Part shown: one piece after another, positions 34,701 to 46,319 of the stretch
How the letters are laid out: the number at the start of each line of letters is the position of its first letter
How positions within the stretch are numbered: position 1 is the first letter of the stretch
From: Saccopteryx bilineata
Lineage: Eukaryota > Chordata > Mammalia > Chiroptera > Emballonuridae
Assembly: GCF_036850765.1 (NCBI RefSeq)
Contig: NC_089493.1
Span: 218,424,744-218,488,743, forward strand
Reading direction: 5' to 3'
DNA length: 64,000 nt
Made by a program: the position numbers and the translations under genes
The notes under the pieces: model-generated
Seen by the model: the letters and a program-made list of their open reading frames with translations, nothing else
Databases searched by the model: none
What the model was told of the DNA's origin: nothing

Positions 34701-35610
34701 CAATTAAGTACATAGAAGAAGACATAGGTACTCAACTCATGGACCTGGGTTTTAAAGAGCATTTTATGAATTTGACTCCAATGGCAAGAGAAGTGAAGGC
34801 AAAAATTAATGAATGGGACTACATCAGACTAAGAAGTTTTTGCTCAGCAAGAGAAACTGATAACAAAATAAACAGAAAGCCAACTAAATGGGAAATGATA
34901 TTTTCAAACAACAGCTCAAATAAGGGCTTAATATCCAAAATATACAAAGAACTCATAAAACTCAACAACAAACAAACAAACAATCCAATTAAAAAATGGG
35001 AAGAGGATATGAATTGACACTTCTCCCAGGAAGAAATACAAATGGCCAACAGATATATGAAAAGATGCTCATCTTCTTTAGCTATTAGAGAAATGCAAAT
35101 CAAAACGGCAATGAGATACCACCTCACACCTGTTCGATTAGCTGTTATTAGCAAGTCAGGTAATAGCAAATGTTGGAGAGGCTGTGGAGAAAAAGGAACC
35201 CTCATCCACTGTTGGTGGGAATGTAAAGTAGTACAACCATTATGGAAGAAAGTATGGTGGTTCCTCAAAAAACTGAAAATAGAACTACCGTATGACCCAG
35301 CAATTCCTCTACTGGGTATATATCCCCAAAACTCAGAAACATTGATACGTAAAGACACATGCAGCCCATGTTTATTGCAGCATTGTTCACAGTGGCCAGG
35401 ACATGGAAACAACCAAAAAGCCCATCAAGAGATGACTGGATAAAGAAGATGTGGCACAGATACACTATGGAATACTACTCAGCCATAAGAAATGATGACA
35501 TCGGAACATTTACAGCAAAATGGTGTGATCTTGATAACATGATACGAAGCGAAATAAGTAAATTAGAAAAAAACAGGAACTGTATTATTCCATACGTAGG
35601 TGGGACATAA
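31787..35610 (+). pseudogene. Inner L1 ORF2 (endonuclease/reverse transcriptase), broken
   Basis: Spans 3,824 bp, close to 1,275 codons as in human L1. Endonuclease: ITLNVN block, then a one-base loss near 31833 that brings a stop, IYAPN near 32126, GDLNTPL near 32215, and SDHKAL near 32471. A one-base gain near 32356 stops the frame at codon VTE. Reverse transcriptase: NKSPGPDGY (33188-33214), a '[17 protein letters not shown]' block (33742-33792) and the catalytic FADD (33882-33893). The C-terminal cysteine-rich part is at 35170-35225 ([18 protein letters not shown]). There are at least six frame breaks. Relatively mild decay suggests a moderately young element. Confidence 0.93.
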
Positions 35611-35841
35611 TAGTGAAACTAAGAGACATTGATAAGAGTGTGGTGGTTATGGGGGGGAGGGGGGAATGGGAGAGGGAAAAGGGGAGGGGGAGGGGCACAG
35701 AGAGAACAAGATAGAGGGTGACGGAGGACAATCTGACTTTGGGTGGTGGGTATGCAACATAATTGAACGACAAGATAACCTGGACTTGTTATCTTTGAAT
35801 ATATGTATCCTGATTTATTGATGTCACCCCATTAAAAAAAT

Positions 35842-35870
<29 letters not shown>
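35611..35870 (+). other. Inner L1 3'UTR and poly(A)
   Basis: Contains a G-rich run at 35641-35697 (several runs of four or more G separated by A or short spacers), the line-ending block 'tgatttattgatgtcacccc', an aataaa signal near 35838 and a poly(A) tail. Short 3'UTRs with a polypurine G-rich tract are typical of mammalian L1. Confidence 0.9.
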
Positions 35871-35872
<2 letters not shown>

Positions 35873-38800
35873 CATCAGCAAATTCAAAAAAATCGAAACT
35901 GTACCAAGCATATTTTCTGATCATAAAGCCTTGAAACTAGAATTCAACTGCAAAAAGAGGGAAAAAAAACCCCCAAAAATGTGGAAACTAAACAACATAC
36001 TTTTAAGAAATGAATGGGTCAAAGAAGAAATAAGCAGAGAGATCAAAAGATATATACAGACAATGAAAATGACCATGCGACATATCAGAAGCTATGGGAT
36101 GCAGCAAAAGCAGTAATAAGAGGGAAGTTCATATCACTTCAGACCTATATGAACAAACAAGAGAGAACCCAAGTGAACCACTTAACTTCACACCTTAAGG
36201 AACTAGAAAAAGAAGAACAAAGACAACCCAAAACCAGCTGAGGAAAGGAGATAGTAAAAATCAGAGCAGAAATAAATGAAGTAGAGAACAGAAAAACTAT
36301 GGAAAACTTTAATAGAACAAGGAGCAGGTTCTTTGAAAAGATCAACAAAATTGACAAACCCTTGGCAAGACTCACCAAGGAAAAAAGAGAAAGGACTCAT
36401 ATAAACAAAATCCAAAATGAGAGAGGAGAAATCACCACGGACATCATAGATATACAAAGAATTATTGTAGAATACTACTAAAAACTATATGCCACTAAAT
36501 TCAACAATCTAGAAGAGATGGATAAATTTCTAGAACAATACAATCTTCCTATATCGTGTCAAGAAGGGACAGAAAGCCTAAACAGACCAATTAGCAGGGA
36601 AGAAATAGAAAAAACTATTAAAAACCTCCCCAAAAATAAAAGTCCAGGCCCAGATGGTTATATTAGTGAATTCTATCAAACATTCAAAGAAGACTTGGTT
36701 TCTATTCTACTGAAAGTCTTCCAAAAAATTGAAGAAGAAACAATACTTCCAAACATATTTTATGAGGCCAACATAACCCTCATACCAAAACCTGGCAAGG
36801 ATGGCACAAAAAAAGAAAACTACAGACCAATATCTCTAATGAATACAGATGCTAAAATAATAAACAAAATACTAGCAAATCGAATACAACAATATATTTA
36901 AATAATACATCATAATCAAGTGGGATTCATCCCAGAATCTCAAGGATGGTTCAACTTACATAAAACGGTTAACATAATACACCATATCAAACAAAACAAA
37001 GAACAGAAACCACATGATTTTATCAATAGATGCAGAAAAGACATTCAATAAAATACAACACAACTTTATGTTTAAGATACTCAACAAAATGGGTATAGAA
37101 GGAAAATATCTCAACATGATAAAAGCCATATATGATAAACCATCAGCTAACATCATATTAAATGGCATAAAACTGAAGGCTTTCCCCCTTAAATCAGGAA
37201 CAAGATAAGGTTGTCCTCTCTTTCCACTCTTATTTAACGTGGTGCTAGAAGTTCTAGCCAGAGCAATCAGACAAGATAAAGAAATAAAAGGCATCTGTAT
37301 CGGAAAAGAAATAGTAAAGGTATCACTTTTTGCAGATGATATGATCCTATACATCGAAAACCCCAAAGATTCCTCAAAAAGATTACTAGAAACAATAAGC
37401 AATACAGTAAGATTGCAGGATACAAAATTAGTGTACAAAAGTCCATAGCCTTTCTATATGCCAACAATGAAACATTAGAAAACAAACTCAAAAAAATAAT
37501 TGCCTTCACGGATTGCAACAACAAAAAAATACCTAGGAATAAACATAACAAAGAACATAAAGGATCTATATAATGAAAACTACAAAGCATTGTTAAGGGA
37601 AATCAAAAAAGATACAATGAGATGGAAAAATATTCCTTGTTCTTGGATAGGAAGAATAAATATAATCAAAATGGCCATATTACCCAAAGCAATATACAAA
37701 TTTAATGCAATTCCCATCAAAATTCCAATGACATTTTTAAAAGAAATGGAACAAAAATTCATCAGTTTTATATGGAACTATAAAAAACCCAAACAGCCAA
37801 AGCAATCCTAAGGAAAAAGAATGAAGCTGGGGGCATTACAATACCTGACTTCAAACTGTATTATAGAGCCACAACAATCAAAACAGCATGTTATTGGCAG
37901 AAAAATAGACACTCAGACATATGAAACAGAATAGAAATTCCAGAAATAAAACCACATATGTATGGTCAAATCATTTTTGATAAAGGGGCCAACAATGCAC
38001 AATGGTGAAAAGAAAGTCTCTTCAACAAATGGTGCTGGGAAAACTGGAAAGCCACATGCAAAAGAATGAAACTCAAATACAGTTTGTCCCCTTGTACTAA
38101 AATTAATTCAAAATGGATCAAAGACATAAACAATAAAGTTCATAGAAGAAGACATAGGTACTAAACTCATGGACCTTGGTTTTAAAAAGCATTTTATGAA
38201 TTTGACTCCAAAGGCAAGAGAAGTGAAGGCAAAGATAAATGAATGGGACTACATCAGACTAAGAAGTTTTTGCTCAGCAAGAGAAACTGACAACAAAATA
38301 AACAGACAGCCAACTAAATGGGAAATGATATTTTCAAACAACAGCTCAGATAAGGGCCTAATATCCAAAATATACAAAGAACTCATAAAACTCAACAACC
38401 CAAAAACAAACAATCCAATAAAGAAATGGGAAGAGGACATGAACAGACACTTCGCCCAGAAAGAAATACAAATGGCCAAAAGATATATGAAAAGATGCTC
38501 ATCTTCCTTAGTTATGAGAGAAATGCAAATTAAAACTACAATGAGATACCACCTCACACCTGTTAGATTAGCTATTATCAACAAGACAGGTAATAGCAAA
38601 TGTTGGAGAGGCTGTGGAGAAAAAGGAACCCTCATCCACTGTTGGTGGGAATACAAAGTAGTACAACCATTATGGAAGAAAGTATGGTGGTTCCTCAAAA
38701 ACCTGAAAATAGAACTACCTTATGACCCAGCAATCCCTCTACTGAGTGTATACCCCAAAAACTCAGAAACATTGATTCATAAAGACACATGTAGCCCCAT

Positions 38801-39040
38801 GTTCATTGCAGCGTTATTCACAGTGGCCAAGACATGGAAACAACCAAAAAGCCCTTCTATAGCGATTGGATAAAGAAGATGTGGTACATATACACTATGG
38901 AATACTACTCAGCCATAAGAAATGATGACATCGGATCATTTACAACAAAATGGTTGGATCTTAATAACATTATTCAGAGTCAAATAAGTAAATCAGGAAA
39001 AACCAAGAACTGCATGAGTACATACATAGGCAGGGCATAA
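35871..39040 (+). pseudogene. Outer L1 ORF2, 3' part (reverse transcriptase), broken
   Basis: Continues ORF2 from the inner insertion point. SDHKAL near 35921. An in-frame stop at 36479-36481 after [15 protein letters not shown] near 36638-36664. A stop (taa) replaces the Q of the GTRQGC motif at about 37206-37208. Catalytic FADD is retained at 37329-37340. The C-terminal cysteine-rich segment ([17 protein letters not shown] near 38601-38650) has a tyrosine where the inner copy has the last cysteine. With the 5' part the total is about 3.82 kb. Confidence 0.92.
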
Positions 39041-39300
39041 AAGTAAGACTAGGAGACATGGACAAGAGTGTGGTGATTACGTGGGGGAGGGAGGGAGGGA
39101 AGGGGGAGGGAAGGAGGGAGAGGAGAATGGGGGAGGCAAGGGGCACAAAGAAAACTAGATAGAAGGTGACGGAGGACAATCTGACTTTGGATGAAGGGTA
39201 TGCAACATAATTGAATGAGAAGATAACCTGGACATGTTTTCTTTGAACATATGATTTATTGATGTCACCCCATTAAAATTAATAAAAATTAAAAAAAGAC
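39041..39300 (+). other. Outer L1 3'UTR and A-rich end
   Basis: G-rich tract 39083-39135 (ggggagggagggaggg type), the shared 'tgatttattgatgtcacccc' end block, aataaa near 39281 and a short, eroded A tail. The 15-bp TSD follows at 39301. Confidence 0.9.
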
Positions 39301-39315
39301 ATTTATTTCATCTTA
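39301..39315 (+). repeat. Right target-site duplication of outer L1
   Basis: atttatttcatctta, identical to 23205-23219. Confidence 0.95.
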
Positions 39316-39627
39316 ATTTCTACTAGTATAAAATGTTCATCAAGAGTCTCTCAACAAATACTACAAACATATTTAGAAAAGAGTAGCCTTATAAATGCAA
39401 AAGAATGAATCATGTTCTGGTAATGAGTTTATCACTCATGATTTTTGGCCTGTTTTACCACATTTAAATATTTATACCTTTGTCTATAAAGTAGAAACAT
39501 TACCTCCTGAATATTTTCAAGTAATAACGAATAAAATCTATTTTAATACTAAAATGTGTATGCTTATGTAATGAGTCATAATGGATTTTTTAATAAAGCA
39601 TCAAATGGCATGTGACATTAGGCACTA
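39316..39627. other. Non-coding DNA, nothing recognised
   Basis: AT-rich sequence. It would join directly to the sequence left of 23205 before the outer L1 inserted. Confidence 0.45.
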
Positions 39628-39925
39628 TAAAGAAGGTTAAAATTGCTTTAACAATCGGACAAAAAGAAGAAATAGAAATAAAAGTCATCCAAATTCAAAA
39701 GGAAAGTAAAATTGTTTTTTGGTAGATGGCATGATACTATATATAGAGAACCCTAAAGATACCACCAAAAACTACTAGAGTTGATAAATGAATTCAGTAA
39801 AGTGGCAAGATACAAAATAAATATCCAAAAATCAGTTGTATTTTTATACACCAATAATGAACTATTAGAAAGGGAAACTAAGAAAACATTCCCACTTACC
39901 ATTGCATAAAAATAACATTGCAATA
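39628..39925 (+). mobile_element. L1 ORF2 fragment
   Basis: Short internal ORF2 piece that follows 6010-6213 and 6650-6680 of the 5.2-8.4 kb L1 closely ('aaaagtcatccaaattcaaaagg', 'gaaagggaaactaagaaaacattccc'). It is therefore the same L1 subfamily, but a separate and much shorter copy. No open frame. Confidence 0.8.
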
Positions 39926-39926
39926 G

Positions 39927-40280
39927 CCTGACTGGTGGTGGCACAATGGATAGAGTGTTGATCTGGGTTGCTGAGGTTCCAAATTTGAAACCCCAAGGTC
40001 ACTGGCTTAAGCACAGGCTCACCAACTTGAGCACAGGGTCACCAGTTTGAGCATGGGATTATCTACATGGTCTCTGGCTTGAGCCCAAAGGTAGCTGGTT
40101 TGAAGCCCAAGGTCACTGGCTTGAGCCCAAGGTCGCTGGCTTAGCTGCAGCCACCCCCATGACCCATCAAAGCATGTATGAGAAGCAATCAATGAACAGC
40201 TAAAGTGATGTGACTACATGTTGATGTTTATTTCTCTCTCCCTGTCTGTCTCTCTCTAACATGTGAACTTAAAAAAAAAA
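39927..40280 (+). mobile_element. tRNA-derived SINE (CCTGACCAGG type)
   Basis: Head gcctgactggtggtggcaca, 'aatggatagagtgttgatctggg', repeated 'ggtcactggcttgagc' body units, 'aagcatgtatgagaagcaatcaatgaac', CT-rich tail and poly(A). Diverged. The 5' junction abuts the L1 fragment. Confidence 0.85.
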
Positions 40281-40284
40281 GGTA

Positions 40285-40913
40285 AAAATTATAGTTCCCA
40301 AACTTTCTTTGTTTAAATGTGTTGTAATGTTTTCTGTGAGAATATCTAAACTATTCCCATCAACCCCCTACCTGCAACAAACACACATATATTTAAACAG
40401 ATTTTGCAATTGCAAAATAAGTAAAAAAAAAAATCTATGCAATTATATTAGATGTTTCAAAATACTTAGAGTAACTTATCTAGGTCACAAAGTTCTATAG
40501 AAATTTGTTCTTTCATGTTCATTGTACTTTATCAAGGTATCATTAGGTGGACACTACAAATCTGTTAATATTATGTAGGACATTCTTAAAGTCATGTATT
40601 GGTGTTTCAGGATCTATCTCATGGCCATTAAAGGTCTTGATATTTGATATCTTTAGTTTAAAATAAATGGAAAAGGTAAGCATCCATGAGCAGGGATGAG
40701 CAATTGAACAAAGACTATTTCTGGGTTATAATTAGAATCAGTAGACTATGATTTTAGTCCTTGATTCATTAGATTTGATCCAAAGGGGCCATATATTTAT
40801 CTGGATTTTAAATTTATAACCTATGGAATAGTAGGACTAATAGTTGTTCACCTCATATTTCATAGAATTGCTGTGGTAGTTGCTTTACTTTATGATTAGT
40901 TGTTTTTCAAACT
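40285..40913. other. Non-coding DNA, nothing recognised
   Basis: AT-rich, likely single-copy sequence with no gene evidence. Confidence 0.45.
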
Positions 40914-40919
40914 TTGAAG

Positions 40920-41269
40920 TGTAGAGAGCCACTGCGTCTGAATGTGTCCGGCCCACATGCAGCTGAGAGCAGAGGAGGGGCCCTGCTCGGCCTTGAGGGA
41001 CCTGGCAAGGCAAGGTCAGTAAAACAACTTGAAGGCTGTTTGTGGCATTGACACCGAAAGCAGGACCATAGAGTGTCAGACTGGGATAACAAAGGACCCA
41101 GTCCTTTTGAAGCCCCAAGAGATTACCAGCCTGAAAACAGACTTGGGGTCATTGTGTCTCCATCAGAGCACAATGTCCCACCTGGCCCAAACTTTATCTA
41201 TGTCTCTGTGTTTTCCTTAGTCATCTATCCCCCCGCTCAGGTCTTCACTTCCCCATGCTGGTTACGGCA
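40920..41269. mobile_element. Candidate solo LTR of an endogenous retrovirus
   Basis: A 350-bp GC-richer block starting TGTAGAGAGCC and ending GGTTACGGCA, thus with TG...CA ends. The bases just outside are ttgaag (40914-40919) and ctgaag (41270-41275), a 6-bp duplication with one mismatch, as produced by many retroviral integrases. No internal retroviral genes are present, consistent with a solo LTR left by LTR-LTR recombination. Class is uncertain, as is orientation. It may be another repeat. Confidence 0.58.
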
Positions 41270-41314
41270 CTGAAGTATTTTAATTGCTGAATTCTAAAGT
41301 ATTTACAAATTGGT

Positions 41315-41345
<31 letters not shown>

Positions 41346-41523
41346 TGTATTATTTTCATCACGTTGCGTTTATGTCAGGCAGACATGTTGAGCTAACACA
41401 TATTTACACTAAAGATATTTTGAATGATTACAACTCTTTGGATTTGCCAGTGACCTTGAATTTCAACTTAGTTTCTTATAAGTTTTTAACAATACAAACT
41501 GTGCATTATTCTCCCTTTCTTTC

Positions 41524-41590
41524 TTTTTTATTAAATTTATTGAGGTGAGGTGACACTGGTCAATAGGGTCATATAGGTTTCACCTTTTTC
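41524..41590 (-). mobile_element. Short L1 3' end, antisense
   Basis: 'attaaatttattgaggtgaggtgacactggtcaatagggtcatataggtttcac' is the reverse complement of a common L1 3'UTR end. Only about 65 bp remain. Confidence 0.6.
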
Positions 41591-41639
41591 TTTTTTAAAT
41601 AATTTTTATTTTACTTAGAGGAAGTATGGATTTAAAACT

Positions 41640-42328
41640 AAAATGATTTTAGAACTCTTCTTCATAGGACACTTCCAATCCATTGGCAACATTGTCATAT
41701 TCTATCTTCAGAATATGTCCAGAATCTCACCATTTCTCTCTAGCTTACTGCTACCATACTGGTCCAATCTTCCACCAGGGATACTGTAATAATTCCCTAA
41801 CTGATCTACCTACTTCCACCCTTGCCTCCTATAGTTTGTTTCCCACATGTGAGTAATCTTCTAAAATATAAGACACATTATATCTTTTTAATGTTCAAAA
41901 TCCTCCAATGACTTCTCATTTCATTCATTCTTAAATTCATTGATCTACAAAGACCTGTATGAACTGGGCTCCCTATCTCTCTAACCTCATGTCTTATTAT
42001 GCCCTCTCTCACTCCATTGCAGGACCCTTGGCCTTCTAGATATTCCTCAAACACAAGGAATACTCTTGTATATGTTCTACTCTTTATCTCTAAATGCTGT
42101 TTCTCCCAATATTTTCATATCATTCTCCTTCACTTCCTTCAGGTCTTGCCTCACATGTCTCCTTTCTTTCCTGACTATCTTCTACAAATAGCACCTTTTC
42201 CCCCTCCTCTTTCTTTTACTTTTCTCTCTAGCACTTATTTCCAATTAATATATATTTTTATTAGTTTATCATCTGATTTTCCCCTTTAGAATGTAAGTTC
42301 CATAAGGTCAAGGACTATTTGATAATTT
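41640..42328 (+). mobile_element. L2 LINE, 3' region
   Basis: Sense L2 sequence: 'gtaatcttctaaaatataagacac', 'caaaatcctccaatgacttctcat', 'acctgtatgaactgggctccctatctctctaacctcat', 'cttcaggtcttgcctcacatgtctcc' and 'agaatgtaagttccataaggtcaaggac'. It ends abruptly at 42328, where L1 ORF2 sequence begins. The 96-codon frame inside is a by-product. Confidence 0.75.
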
Positions 42329-42329
42329 T

Positions 42330-44870
42330 GGTAGATGCAGAAATGGCTTTTGACAAAATTAAATAGCCATTTATAATAAAATTCTCAGAAAATAGAATAG
42401 AAAGGAATATCCTCAACCTGATAAAGGGCACCTATGAAATACCTACAGTTAACTTCATATTTAACATTGAAATATTGAGTATTTCTGCCCATAGACCAAG
42501 AAAAATGCAAGAATATTTGCTTTCACCCCTTCTGTTCAACAATGAATTAGGGGTCCTAGCCATTGCAATAAGGAAAGAAAAAGAAATAAAAGAAAACAAT
42601 TGGGGAGAAAATGGTAAAACTGTATTTCCTCCCAAACAACATGATTGTGTTTATAAAAAATTATGCCCTGGCCAGTTGGCTCAGCGGTAGAGTGTCGGCC
42701 TAGCGTGCGGAGGACCCGGGTTCGATTCCTGGCCAGGGCACACAGGAGAAGCACCCATTTGCTTCTCCACCCCTCCGCTGTGCTTTCCTCTCTGTCTCTC
42801 TCTTCCCCTCCCGCAGTCAAGGCTCCATTGGAGCAAAGATGATGGCCCGGGCGCTGGGGATGGCTCTGTGGCCTCTGCCCCAGGCGCTAGAGTGGCTCTG
42901 GTCGCAACATGGCGATGCCCAGGATGGGCAGAGCATCGCCCCCTGGTGGGCAGAGCGTGCCGGGTGGATCCCGGTCGGGCGCATGCGGGGGGAGTCTGTC
43001 TGACTGTCTCTCTCCGTTTCTAGCTTCAGAAAAATGAAAAAAAAAACAAAAAACAAAAAACAAAACAAAAAAAGAAATTACAAGGAATCCACAAATCAAA
43101 TACTATGGTAAATAAGTGATTTGGGCAAAGTTATGCAAAAAAGGTCAATATAAAAAATCCATTGTATTTCTACATGCTAACCATTATCCACTGGAAATGA
43201 AAAGAACAATTATATTCACAACAGCACTGAGAAACATAAAATATCTAGGGATAAATTTAAGAAAATATGTGTAATATGTGTACATTAAAAATGTCAAAAT
43301 GTTAATGAGAGAAGTTTTAAGACTTACGTAAACGAAGAGATATATGGGATTCAAAGATCATTGAAATGGAAATTCTCCCTAAATTGATTCAATGTGGTCT
43401 CAGTCAATAGCTCAGAAGGATTTTTGGTAGAAATTGATAAATCAATTCTTAAATTTATGTGATATTGCAAACAACATAAAAAACACTTTTGTAAAAGAAA
43501 CACAAATTTGAAAGAATTTTATTGACTAATTTCCAGATTTCCTATAAAGTGAGAGTATATAATTTTGTTAGTGAAATCAGTGTGCACACATAACTTAACA
43601 TAATTAGTAATGAATTTAAAAAGTGAATCCAAACATATATTGTCAATTGATATTTGACAGTTTGTTTTCTACTCAAATGATACTGGAAATGAAACCCAAG
43701 ACTTATACTGTAAACAAAAATTTAATTGGGTATTAATCAGAAACCTAAATATAAGAGTTAAACCATGAAACTTATAGAAAACTTTTAGAAAAAAATAAAC
43801 ATTCATTGTAACCTTCAGATAAGTAACATTTCCTTGGGGCATAAAACACACAAGTCATAAAAAAATAAAATTGAGAAACTAGACTTTCCTAAAGTTAAAA
43901 ACTTGTGTTCTTCAAAAGATACCAGTAAAAATTGAAATGGCAATACAAGAGGTATAGGAAAATATTTGGGACATATATATCTAATAAAAGAGTAATATTC
44001 CAGATATATAAAGAACTTTTACAACCTAGTTAGAAGATAACAATTCAAAATGATATTGGAAAAATATTTGGACATTTTACAAAAGAAACTATCCAAAGGG
44101 CCAATATGTCCATAAAAAATTGTTTGATGTCTTCAGAAAACTGCAAATTAAAATTACAATGATATACCTCTACAATCTCACTAGAATGGCTAAAATTATT
44201 TTAAAAAGCTGACATTGCTAAGCATTCTCATATATTACTACTAGGAATTTAAGATGATACAGTCACTCTGAAAAATAGTTTTCTGAAAACTTAAACATAT
44301 ATTTAATCATACAACCCATCTATTTGCTCTTTGATATTTGCCAAGAGAAGTGAATATTGTACAAGGACTTATACATAAATGTCCATGGCAGCTTTACTCA
44401 TAATAGTCCCCAAATGTATACAATCCAAATGTCTATCAACAGGCAAATGGATAAACAAATTATGGCATATCCATAAAATGGATGACTACTGGGTGGGGCA
44501 GTAGGGAGGGAGAATGAGTTACAGAAGCATGCAACTACATTGACAAATCTCAAAAGATTTATGCTAAATTTTAAAAATTTTTAAAAAACAAACCCAAAAG
44601 ACTGCATACTGTTTACAGGAAATTCTTGAAAGAAACAAAACTAATTTATCATAATAGAAAGTAGATCTGTTCACTGAGGTTAGAGAAGGAGGGAGGATTG
44701 ACTGAAAAGGGTATTACAGAGAATTTTGCAGGAGGGCAAGAAGATCCTCTTCTTTGTATTTTGCAGGGGTGGTTTACTCGAACATATACATTTGTGAAGA
44801 TTGTACATGTAGAATGGATTCATTTTATTGCATGTAAACTATAACTCGATATAGAGTTTATTTTTTAAAA
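42330..44870 (+). mobile_element. Old L1 (L1M-like) ORF2 to 3'UTR, with a SINE inside
   Basis: Starts at 'gtagatgcagaaatggcttttgacaaaatt', the reverse-transcriptase VDAEKAFDK region. It continues with decayed ORF2 ('aaatatctagggataaattta' near 43238; 'agactgcatactgtttac' near 44600), and ends near 'ttttattgcatgtaaactataa' at 44826-44847. Many stops. Far more diverged than the 23-39 kb L1s. Confidence 0.75.
42664..43073 (+). mobile_element. Rhin-1-like SINE
   Basis: Near full-length: tgccctggccagttggctca head, B box 'gggttcgattcctggccaggg', 'ggctccattggagcaaag', 'gcgctggggatggc', 'gcaacatggcgatgcccaggatgggcaga' (shared with the 25.6-kb copy and unlike the 21.8-kb copy), and an A/CAAAA tail. 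aaattat/aaattac flanks may be a short TSD. Confidence 0.93.
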
Positions 44871-44879
44871 GGCGGCTTT

Positions 44880-45895
44880 ATGAGAAAAAAGATGTAATTC
44901 ATGGCTGAAAACAGTATCTTTAATTATAGAGCTTAAAAAGTGGGAGATCTTAGGGTACAATATTGAAAAGTCTGATTTTTTTTCAACCCCAACTCCAACT
45001 CCATTGTGTGTTACAATTTAAAATGGCTGGTAAATGATCCTGGTTGGCATGATAAGAAAGGTAAAGAAGTCACCATGAAATTAAAACAATGATTCCTGTT
45101 AAGCTTATGAGCTAGTATAGAAGCTCTAGCCTTTGTGAACATAAAAAGTAGTGTTCTGGAGATTCAGTCATCACAAAAATAAAACCCAAAAGGCTGGGGA
45201 GGTAATGAAAGGGGGGTGGTGCTAATACCAACCTGGCTTCTTTGCTGGGACTGTTGTTATCTTGTTCTGCATTTATCCAGGGCTGTATTTAGAAAAGATT
45301 AAATCAAAACTGTGAAATTAAAACATGATGAGTGACGGTTGTGAGAGACAACAGCTGTGGCATTAGATTTTCATCATGTCAGTTCTGAGATCTGTATTTC
45401 AGGTCACTTTTTTCCACTGGCACTGATCCTGAAGGACAAGAATTGTCTTTCTATTGGCTACTTTCTAACCCACCTGTTGGGGTAAAAGATTAACAGGATT
45501 TCCATGGGAAGTGAGCCATTTCAGAGGTCTGGGTTGAATAGGGTCTTCATAGAGCACTTACCTTTAGAAATTAGCAAAATATTATCTTGTGTTATCAGCA
45601 AAAACAATCATGTATTATATTTTCATTTCAGGTAGAGAAAACCTTCCTAATCACAACATACACTTCAAATGCACACCCACAATTAAAGAGCTATATTTTT
45701 CTCAGTTTCATGAAAAACATATTATTTGAAATAATTATAACTAATATATAGTCAAATAAATCTAAAGTAACTAAAAAATTCAAAGCATAAAAGGAATTTA
45801 CCTTATTTATTCCTTTCTTGATAAATACATAATTTATAGTCATGAAACTATCTCTTCTATAAGATAAAGTTATTGATAAATGGTTAAATATTAAT
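44880..45895. other. Non-coding DNA, nothing recognised
   Basis: No open frame with a domain and no named repeat. Some poly-A-rich segments. Confidence 0.45.
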
Positions 45896-45899
45896 ATTT

Positions 45900-46310
45900 G
45901 GATAACTAAACTGTGATAGCTCTATACAATGGAACATTATCAGCAAAGAAAAGGAGCAAACTAGTGATACATGCAAGAAAATGAATTAATCTTAAAGGTA
46001 TTATGCTAGATGATAGAAGCCAAATTCAAAAGGCTACATACTGCCTGGTAGCATTTATATGGCATTAAAGAAGAGTCAAAACAGAGGAAAAACAGATCAG
46101 TTGTTGACAGGGTCTGGAGATAGGGTAGGATTTGACTTTAAATGAGTATGTAGGGACTTTGAAGAGTGATGAACTTATTCTGTATTTTGATTGTGGTGGT
46201 GGTTATATAACTGTATGAATTTGTCAAAACTCACATAAGTGTGTACCAAGAAAGTTCAAAATTACTGTATATGAATTATACCTTAATTTTTTAATCAATA
46301 TTTTCATGCA
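45900..46310 (+). mobile_element. Old L1 3' end
   Basis: 'ctctatacaatggaacattatcagca' (the YxxxMEYYSA region of ORF2), 'aaattcaaaaggctacatactg', 'agatcagttgttgacagggtctgg', then 'ggttatataactgtatgaatttgtcaaaactcac' and 'tatgaattataccttaattt' form an ancient L1 3' end in sense orientation. Confidence 0.7.
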
Positions 46311-46319
46311 ACCGTTCCA

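Larger units (their letters stand above)
27899..35870 (+). mobile_element. Inner full-length L1
   Basis: A 7,972-bp L1 in the same orientation as its host L1. It starts agaggatgatgtcagag, has a 2.57-kb 5'UTR with 242-bp monomers, ORF1 (30470-31460), a 326-bp spacer, ORF2 (31787-35610), a 3'UTR and poly(A) (about 35850-35870). The target site in the host ORF2 is duplicated as aacatcag (27891-27898 and 35871-35878), only 8 bp because the rest merges with poly(A). Joining the flanks gives uninterrupted host ORF2, matching the inner copy's own sequence at 32410-32440. At least two ORF2 frameshifts make it non-autonomous. Confidence 0.95.
23220..39300 (+). mobile_element. Outer full-length L1, split by a second L1
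   Basis: Segments 23220-27898 and 35871-39300 together make an L1 of about 8.1 kb: a 2.3-kb 5'UTR, ORF1, a 324-bp spacer, ORF2 and a 3'UTR of about 260 bp with an A-rich end. Perfect 15-bp TSDs at 23205-23219 and 39301-39315 prove one insertion. The inner L1 (27899-35870) interrupts the endonuclease region of ORF2, and a Rhin-1-like SINE interrupts ORF1. Element length exceeds the roughly 6 kb of human L1, mainly because of the 5'UTR. It is dead through stops, frameshifts and insertions. Confidence 0.95.

Noticed and set aside
23220..39300. The possibility of two side-by-side L1s in place of a nest
   Set aside because: The outer ORF2 continues in register across the inner element and the TSDs of the two differ (15 bp outer, 8 bp inner), so side-by-side insertion does not fit.
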